The notes under the pieces: model-generated | Told to the model about the DNA's origin: nothing | What the model saw: only the letters and a program-made list of their open reading frames with translations | Databases searched by the model: none | From: Celeribacter indicus | Lineage (GTDB): Bacteria > Pseudomonadota > Alphaproteobacteria > Rhodobacterales > Rhodobacteraceae | Assembly (NCBI RefSeq): GCF_000819565.1 | Contig: NZ_CP004393.1 | Span: 1,116,001 to 1,180,000, forward strand | Direction: 5' to 3' | Length of the DNA stretch: 64,000 nucleotides | Made by a program: the position numbers and the translations under genes | Shown: in pieces, positions 63,167-64,000 of the stretch | Position numbering within the stretch: the first letter of the stretch is position 1 | Layout of the letters: every line of letters begins with the position of its first letter

Positions 63167-64000
63167 ATGGACGAGGCAGAGTTTTATCCCGAAGGCGCGT
63201 TGGTCGCGGTTCTGACCTGCGAACCGCTCGACCGGACGCTCGACTACAAGGCGCCCGCGGGCGGGATCACGCGCGGAGCCTTCGTGGAGGTGCCGCTCGG
63301 CCCGCGCAGGGTATTGGGCTGCGTCTGGGGGCCGGGCGAGGGGGGCTTCGACCTGTCGAAGGCGCGACCGGTGTCCGCGGTGCTCGACGTCGCGCCGATG
63401 CGCGAGGAGATGCGGCAGTTCCTCGAGAAGACCGCCGCCTATACGCTCACGCCGATGCCGGCGATGCTGCGGCTCGCGACCCGTGCGCCGGGGCTGATGA
63501 ACCCGCCGTCGATGCGCAAGGTCTATCGCCGCGGCGAGGGGCGCGTGCCGCGCGAGACCGATGCGCGGCGCCGGGTGATCGGAACGCTGGAGGAATACGG
63601 CGGGCTTTCGTTCACGCTGAGGGAACTGTCCGATCTCGCGGGGGTCACGAGCTCGGTGATCCGGGGCATGCTGCCCTCCGGCGCGGTGATCGAGGAGGAC
63701 ACGCCGCGCGACCTGCCGTATCGGCGGCTCGATGCGGAGGCGCCCGGAAAGGCGCTGACCGGCGCGCAGGAGGCGGCGGCGGCGGCGCTGCGCGAGGCGG
63801 TGGCGGCGGAGGCCTATTCGACCACGCTGCTCAAGGGGGTGACGGGGTCGGGCAAGACCGAGGTCTATCTCGAAGCCGTCGCGCAAGCCCTGCGCCGGGG
63901 GCGTCAGGCGCTGGTGCTCCTGCCCGAGATCGCGCTGACGGCGGAATTCCTCGCGCGGTTCCAGGAGCGGTTCGGCGCGCGGCCGGCGGAATGGCATTCC
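63167..64000 (+). CDS. priA: Primosomal protein N' PriA, 3'-truncated by the window edge
   Basis: The first 278 residues of the replication-restart helicase are present and no stop occurs before the edge. The N-terminal DNA-binding domain starts [18 protein letters not shown] and [14 protein letters not shown]. The Walker A motif [15 protein letters not shown] lies at about residues 224-238, followed by [19 protein letters not shown], which is PriA helicase motif Ia. ATG 63167 gives [12 protein letters not shown]. Confidence 0.95.
   Translation, partial: MDEAEFYPEGALVAVLTCEPLDRTLDYKAPAGGITRGAFVEVPLGPRRVLGCVWGPGEGGFDLSKARPVSAVLDVAPMREEMRQFLEKTAAYTLTPMPAMLRLATRAPGLMNPPSMRKVYRRGEGRVPRETDARRRVIGTLEEYGGLSFTLRELSDLAGVTSSVIRGMLPSGAVIEEDTPRDLPYRRLDAEAPGKALTGAQEAAAAALREAVAAEAYSTTLLKGVTGSGKTEVYLEAVAQALRRGRQALVLLPEIALTAEFLARFQERFGARPAEWHS

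Overview
The window is GC-rich, densely coded DNA with short intergenic gaps. Its gene set points to an alphaproteobacterium of the Rhodobacterales (Rhodobacteraceae/Roseobacter type). Supporting signs are the nadA-nadB pair, PutA with a divergent Lrp-type regulator, EhuABCD-type ectoine uptake, DUF484-xerC, a transaldolase divergent from priA, YcjX/YcjF, and a CtrA-like TTAA-N7-TTAA box. I saw no rRNA, tRNA, insertion sequence, prophage or CRISPR. This taxonomic placement is inferred from gene content only.

Region 1 (1-22.9 kb, all minus strand) is mainly about acquiring sulfur and anions. It opens with a truncated intradiol ring-cleavage dioxygenase and a DASS-family anion transporter, both preceded by GGTATC/GATACC inverted repeats. 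Next is an organosulfur operon: flavin reductase, TauD-type dioxygenase, DszA/NtaA-type monooxygenase and an SsuABC-type ABC importer. An unusual operon follows with an alpha/beta hydrolase, two microproteins and an FAD/NAD(P)-binding protein. A Na/phosphate symporter comes next. Then come two complete but differently arranged sulfate/thiosulfate ABC transporters: one carries a 1-Cys peroxiredoxin, the other a four-cysteine small membrane protein, an unknown 126-residue protein and an Lrp regulator. An Rrf2 regulator with four cysteines heads the second transporter. A shared 5-7-5 inverted repeat (ACGAY-N7-RTCGT) occurs before four of these transcription units and is the best candidate for a new sulfur regulon.

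Region 2 (23.3-34.4 kb) starts with a glutathione S-transferase. It continues with a divergent ectoine/hydroxyectoine locus: doeA (ectoine hydrolase), an M20 deacetylase and an FCD-GntR regulator leftward; ehuBCDA, eutB, eutC, an AsnC/Lrp regulator and the doeD aminotransferase rightward. Two perfect GTTGTGCACAAC palindromes lie in the divergent promoter region. The usual doeB, doeC and eutA are not here.

Region 3 (34.7-45.6 kb) has a cobalamin riboswitch ahead of nrdHIEF (class Ib ribonucleotide reductase), then nadA-nadB without nadC, and putA with its divergent Lrp regulator.

Region 4 (45.6-64 kb) holds a protein phosphatase, a polysaccharide-export lipoprotein and sugar transferase with a CtrA-like box between them, and a GH13_18 phosphorylase. 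It continues with truA, ycjX-ycjF, a truncated hemoglobin, a small CxxC protein that seems to carry a one-base frameshift, ileS and DUF484-xerC. It ends with an FkbM/glycosyltransferase fusion, a transaldolase and the start of priA, which runs off the right edge.
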